In this document: positions 5,407 through 7,894 of the stretch, piece by piece
Position numbering within the stretch: position 1 is the stretch's first letter
Layout of the letters: the number at the start of each line of letters is the position of its first letter
Notes under the pieces: model-generated
Databases searched by the model: none
Told to the model about the DNA's origin: nothing
Seen by the model: the letters and a program-made list of their open reading frames with translations, nothing else
Program-made: the position numbers and the translations under genes
Assembly: GCF_946479605.1 (NCBI RefSeq)
Contig: NZ_CAMLGT010000181.1
Coordinates: 1-7,894 of the forward strand
Direction: 5' to 3'
Length of the DNA: 7,894 nucleotides
Source: an uncultured Lacibacter sp.
GTDB lineage: Bacteria > Bacteroidota > Bacteroidia > Chitinophagales > Chitinophagaceae

Positions 5407-6258
5407 CTATGCTAAATGTTTTTTAAAGAAATCAATTGTACGTTGCCATGCAAGTTTTGCAGCAGCTTCGTTATAACGTGTAGGAGCTGTGTCGTTATGG
5501 AATGCATGATTTACTTCGGGGTACATGTATAACTCGTAGGTGATCTTGTTGTCTTTTAATGCCTGTTCATAAGCTGCGGCACCTGCATTAATACGTTCAT
5601 CAAGTGCAGCATAATGTAACTGCACTGCTGCTTTTATCTTTGGTACATCCGCAACGGCTGCTTGTCTTCCATAAAATGCAACGGCTGCTTTTAGTTCAGG
5701 AACGTTCACCGCTAATGTATTACTCATGCCACCCCCCCAGCAAAAACCAACGCAACCAAACTTGCCATTGCTGTCTTTTCTTGTCTTAAGATAGTTGAAG
5801 ATATTAATGAAGTTAGTTTGCGTTTCCGCCTGGTTCAGTTTGGTGAACAATGTTCTTGCTTCATCTTCATTGGCAGGTGTACCACCAAGAGGAGCCAATG
5901 CATTTGGTGCAATCGCTAAGAAACCTGCACTAGCTGCACGACGGGCCACATCTTCAATATGTGCATTCAATCCACGGTTCTCATGTATCACAACAACTGT
6001 TCCATACTTTGCTTCTTTTTTGGGGCGTGCTACATATGCTTTCATTTCACCCGTTACAGCGGGGTAGCTGATGTATTCTGTAAACAGGTCGTCATCGGGA
6101 GTAACAGCTGCCTTTGCATAATTTCCTTCAAGGAAGGGAAGAATGGCAACTGCCGCTGCCGTGCTGCCGGTTAAAATAGCGAGGCGTTTCATAAACTCAC
6201 TGCGTGGAAGTGGCTTATGTGTGTATTCGTCGTAAAGATTAATGATTTGCTGATCCAT
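5407..6258 (-). CDS. Dienelactone hydrolase family protein, exported or membrane-associated
   Basis: This is a 283-residue alpha/beta hydrolase of the dienelactone hydrolase (DLH) family. The nucleophile elbow is GFCWGGG with Cys173, the acid is Asp220 (LHYAALDERIN), and the base is His251 (EVNHAFHND), giving the Cys-Asp-His triad of DLH. VVVIHENRGLN (88-98) carries the conserved glutamate that activates the cysteine. Residues 1-50 are a leader: MDQQIINLYDEYTHKPLPRSE, then FMKRLAILTG and a hydrophobic helix to about 42. Layout and SEFMKRLA-like motif match the Tat-type leaders of this subfamily, but only KR stands where RR would be, so Tat export is uncertain; the helix may serve as an anchor. 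DLH hydrolyses dienelactones in chlorocatechol breakdown, but many homologues act on other esters or lactones and no degradation genes lie nearby, so the substrate is unknown. A run of seven G encodes part of the nucleophile elbow; the frame is intact. Confidence 0.92.
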   Translation of the reverse strand: MDQQIINLYDEYTHKPLPRSEFMKRLAILTGSTAAAVAILPFLEGNYAKAAVTPDDDLFTEYISYPAVTGEMKAYVARPKKEAKYGTVVVIHENRGLNAHIEDVARRAASAGFLAIAPNALAPLGGTPANEDEARTLFTKLNQAETQTNFINIFNYLKTRKDSNGKFGCVGFCWGGGMSNTLAVNVPELKAAVAFYGRQAAVADVPKIKAAVQLHYAALDERINAGAAAYEQALKDNKITYELYMYPEVNHAFHNDTAPTRYNEAAAKLAWQRTIDFFKKHLA

Positions 6259-6334
6259 TGCATGTTGATTTAGGCTGATAAGTTACAACCTTTCAACAGC
6301 AAATCTTTTGCCGTTCATCGAAATCAGAAAAGTA

Positions 6335-6910
6335 TTAAAATGAAATGCCGAGCTTGAGGGATGCTTCCGGGTTTAACAGCGGAAGTGTGTACTGTTTTGC
6401 ATCAACTGCTACATTTTTATGGCCGCCTGCACGAATGCTCATGCCTGCCCATGGAGATAAGTAAAGTTTTTTGTATAACGGAATATTGTACCCGATGCTT
6501 CCATTCAAAAGATAGTTTTTAAAATGTGCTGTCTGCAGATGTGCATCTGTTTGTATGCTGTTTTTCCAGTACACCAATCCTGCGCCTGCCCACCAGCCTT
6601 TAAAATCTTCCTTGAAAAAGTAATCGGCCACTACGGCATATGAGGTGATGTGATGATTGCTGAAACCGTTTTTTGTAATAAACTCAGGCATATTTACCCC
6701 GGCAGTTAATACTCTTGCCCGCAGATGCTTTTTGCCAATCCAGCCGGCAGCAAAATAACCGCCTGTGATATAAGGCAATGCATCAAGCTCTGCACCGAAT
6801 TGTATTTTTTTAGAAGAAGATTGTGCCTGAGCAGAAATGTTACAAAGCAGGTATAAGCTCATGCAAAAGCAGAGTAATAAGCGAAGCGACAGGTATGATG
6901 ATTGTTTCAT
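6335..6910 (-). CDS. Small outer-membrane beta-barrel-like protein
   Basis: The 191-residue protein has a signal peptide (MKQSSYLSLRLLLCFCMSLYLLCNISAQAQ, cut near AQAQ|SSS; the Cys residues are not in a lipobox). The mature part alternates hydrophobic and polar residues with many aromatic and Gly residues (GAELDALPYITGGYFAAGW, VVADYFFKEDFKGWWAGAGL, YLLNGSIGYNIPLYKKLYL, SPWAGMSIRAGG) and ends in SLKLGISF, a terminal phenylalanine as used for outer-membrane barrel assembly. The size suits an eight-stranded barrel of the OmpA/OmpX or DUF3575-like type. I cannot name a closer family, and function (porin-like, structural or enzyme) is unknown. It is followed after 76 bp by the dienelactone hydrolase gene on the same strand, so the two may be co-transcribed, but no functional link is evident. 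A TAATTTTA near-match to the -7 box lies just 5' of the ATG. Confidence 0.78.
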   Translation of the reverse strand: MKQSSYLSLRLLLCFCMSLYLLCNISAQAQSSSKKIQFGAELDALPYITGGYFAAGWIGKKHLRARVLTAGVNMPEFITKNGFSNHHITSYAVVADYFFKEDFKGWWAGAGLVYWKNSIQTDAHLQTAHFKNYLLNGSIGYNIPLYKKLYLSPWAGMSIRAGGHKNVAVDAKQYTLPLLNPEASLKLGISF

Positions 6911-7048
6911 ACCATAAAATTAGAAGGCATAAAACCTGCGGGCAGTGAGCAGTTACAGTTGCCGAACTGATTGTTGTCAGAAGTCCTTCGTCGCATTTTA
7001 CCTGCTTAAATGTCGCAACAGCACAGGATAGCTTTCAAAAGTGCAGAT

Positions 7049-7056
7049 TAGTTTTG
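7049..7056 (+). promoter_or_regulatory. -7 box candidate (TAGTTTTG) for the DoxX gene
   Basis: TAGTTTTG is a perfect match to the Bacteroidota TAnnTTTG element, some 50 nt before the ATG at 7107. No clear TTG lies 17-23 nt upstream, so only the -7 half is supported. Its position argues against using the GTG at 7041 as the start of the gene. Confidence 0.35.
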
Positions 7057-7106
7057 TGCCTGTTCATCAGAATAAAGTATCTTATACATTCTTAAATCAC
7101 AACCGC

Positions 7107-7481
7107 ATGCAATCAAAAACAATCAACATTCTTTACTGGGTATTCACCATCATCTTTGGTGCACTCATGATCTTTTCATCTGTTGGCGGCATTGGCCCCA
7201 ATGAGCAAACAGTTGAAATTTTTCATAAAGGGCTTGGTTATCCTATTTATTTCATTCAGTTCATCAGTTGGGCTAAGATCATCGGAGTAATAGCTCTTCT
7301 CCTTCCTTTGCCAAAAACACTAAAAGAGTGGGCTTATGCCGGTTTGTTTTTTGATCTGGGGGCTGCCGTTTATTCGGGTATTGCTGCATCAGGCAAGTTT
7401 GATCCACAAATGCTGGGTATGCTGATGTGGATTATACCAGGTGTGCTTTCTTATTATTTCTGGAAAAAGAAAACGGTGTAA
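7107..7481 (+). CDS. DoxX-family small membrane protein
   Basis: The 124-residue protein has four predicted membrane helices at about 8-26, 46-68, 74-95 and 102-118, and a basic C-terminus (FWKKKTV). The motif TLKEWAYAGLFFDLGAAVYSG (71-91) and the preceding KIIGVIALLLPLP are typical of the DoxX-like (DoxX_2) group. DoxX relatives include thiosulfate:quinone oxidoreductase subunits of archaea and an actinobacterial component linked to oxidative stress, but for the short Bacteroidota proteins the role is not established. ATG at 7107 was chosen because helix 1 follows directly; a longer frame from GTG 7041 would add 22 residues with no family resemblance and overlap the promoter box. It is transcribed divergently from the outer-membrane protein gene and followed by a GC-rich hairpin. 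Confidence 0.88.
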   Translation: MQSKTINILYWVFTIIFGALMIFSSVGGIGPNEQTVEIFHKGLGYPIYFIQFISWAKIIGVIALLLPLPKTLKEWAYAGLFFDLGAAVYSGIAASGKFDPQMLGMLMWIIPGVLSYYFWKKKTV

Positions 7482-7536
7482 CAGGTTCGCCGCATTTTAT
7501 TCAAAAAGAAGTTTACCTGATAATCGATCCGTACAC

Positions 7537-7568
7537 AACAGCCGCCGTGTTTTATAATGGCGGCTGTT
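7537..7568 (+). terminator. GC-rich hairpin downstream of the DoxX gene, possible terminator
   Basis: A perfect 10-bp stem, AACAGCCGCC (7537-7546) with GGCGGCTGTT (7559-7568), encloses a 12-nt AT-rich loop, 55 nt after the DoxX stop. The strong stem suits transcription termination, but only two T follow directly and the next bases are mixed (CTGTATG), so termination may be weak. It is not evident what else it would do. Confidence 0.45.
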
Positions 7569-7615
7569 CTGTATGTCATCATTCATACAATTGGTACAGT
7601 AAACCGTCCGGAACT

Positions 7616-7646
7616 TTTGCCTGTTACTCACTTTTAATTATATTAG
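7616..7646 (+). promoter_or_regulatory. Promoter candidate for the amidohydrolase gene
   Basis: TTTG (7616-7619) is followed after exactly 19 nt by TATATTAG (7639-7646), one informative mismatch from TAnnTTTG. This is an ideal Bacteroidota spacing. Transcription would start near 7650, giving a leader of about 20 nt before the ATG at 7671. Confidence 0.5.
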
Positions 7647-7670
7647 ATACTGCCAACCAAAATTTATAGC

Positions 7671-7894
7671 ATGCGATTTCTGTTTTCTTTCTGTTTCCTT
7701 TTGCTCATCTTCAATTTAACTGCACAGCAAAAAACAACATGGATCACCAATGTATCAATCGTCAATACAAAGGATGGAATCATCCAGCCTCAAATGACCG
7801 TAGTACTTAAAGGCGACCGCATACAGCAGTTGATAAAACAGAAAGCCACATTAAAAATTCCGGATAGTGTGCAGGTGATTGATGGCAGCGGTAA
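7671..7894 (+). CDS. Exported amidohydrolase family protein, N-terminal part
   Basis: The first 74 codons are in the window and the rest runs off the right edge. Residues 1-19 form a signal peptide (MRFLFSFCFLLLIFNLTAQ), so the enzyme is probably periplasmic or secreted. The following ITNVSIVNTKDGII, MTVVLKGDRIQQL and PDSVQVIDGSG are the small N-terminal beta domain that precedes the metal-binding barrel in the amidohydrolase superfamily (imidazolonepropionase-like branch). The metal-binding His-x-His and later ligands lie beyond the edge, so activity and substrate cannot be assessed. A well-spaced promoter candidate lies in front of it, so it is likely transcribed independently of the DoxX gene. 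Confidence 0.85.
   Translation, partial: MRFLFSFCFLLLIFNLTAQQKTTWITNVSIVNTKDGIIQPQMTVVLKGDRIQQLIKQKATLKIPDSVQVIDGSG

Noticed and set aside
5730..5738. Seven-C run (G on the coding strand) at the nucleophile elbow of the dienelactone hydrolase gene
   Set aside because: A possible slippage or sequencing-error site, but the frame is intact and the codons encode the required WGGG, so there is no sign of phase variation.
7041..7106. GTG start for the DoxX gene
   Set aside because: The 22 added residues lack family resemblance and overlap a perfect -7 box; ATG at 7107 starts directly before the first membrane helix.

Overview
The window looks like chromosomal DNA of a member of the Bacteroidota, most likely a Chitinophagaceae-type soil or freshwater organism. 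The evidence is a secreted enzyme with a C-terminal type IX secretion sorting tail, a fasciclin lipoprotein with a Gly-rich +2 region, several boxes matching the Bacteroidota -7 promoter element TAnnTTTG, weak or absent Shine-Dalgarno sequences, and AT-leaning codon use. Genus assignment is inference. I see no phage, transposon, CRISPR, tRNA or rRNA.

Layout, left to right: (1) the 5' part of a fasciclin-domain lipoprotein gene (minus, runs off the left edge); (2) a tail-anchored J-domain protein gene (minus) that has no ATG/GTG/TTG in the right place and probably starts at CTG; (3) a divergent, unrecognised exported protein of 181 aa (plus), whose stop shares a TTAA with (4) a saccharopine-dehydrogenase-like NAD(P)-binding oxidoreductase (minus); (5) a free methionine-(R)-sulfoxide reductase gene (minus), just upstream of (4) and overlapping it by 10 bp; (6) a heptanucleotide repeat block of about 16-17 units filling the gap between the reductase gene and the stop codon of (7), a large secreted GHL10/DUF187 glycoside-hydrolase-like protein with FnIII and type IX sorting domains (minus); (8) an intrinsic terminator, then a dienelactone-hydrolase-family gene (minus); (9) a small outer-membrane-barrel-like protein gene (minus); (10) a divergent DoxX-family membrane protein gene (plus), a hairpin, and (11) the 5' part of an exported amidohydrolase gene (plus, runs off the right edge).

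The genes do not form one pathway. The only strong co-expression case is the reductase plus oxidoreductase pair (5+4), which overlap and share a good promoter candidate. The rest looks like ordinary housekeeping and envelope genes. The two features that known gene families do not explain are the heptad repeat tract, which begins with the stop codon of the glycoside hydrolase gene and runs almost into the reductase promoter, and the odd 5' end of the J-domain gene. I found no convincing new multi-gene system.
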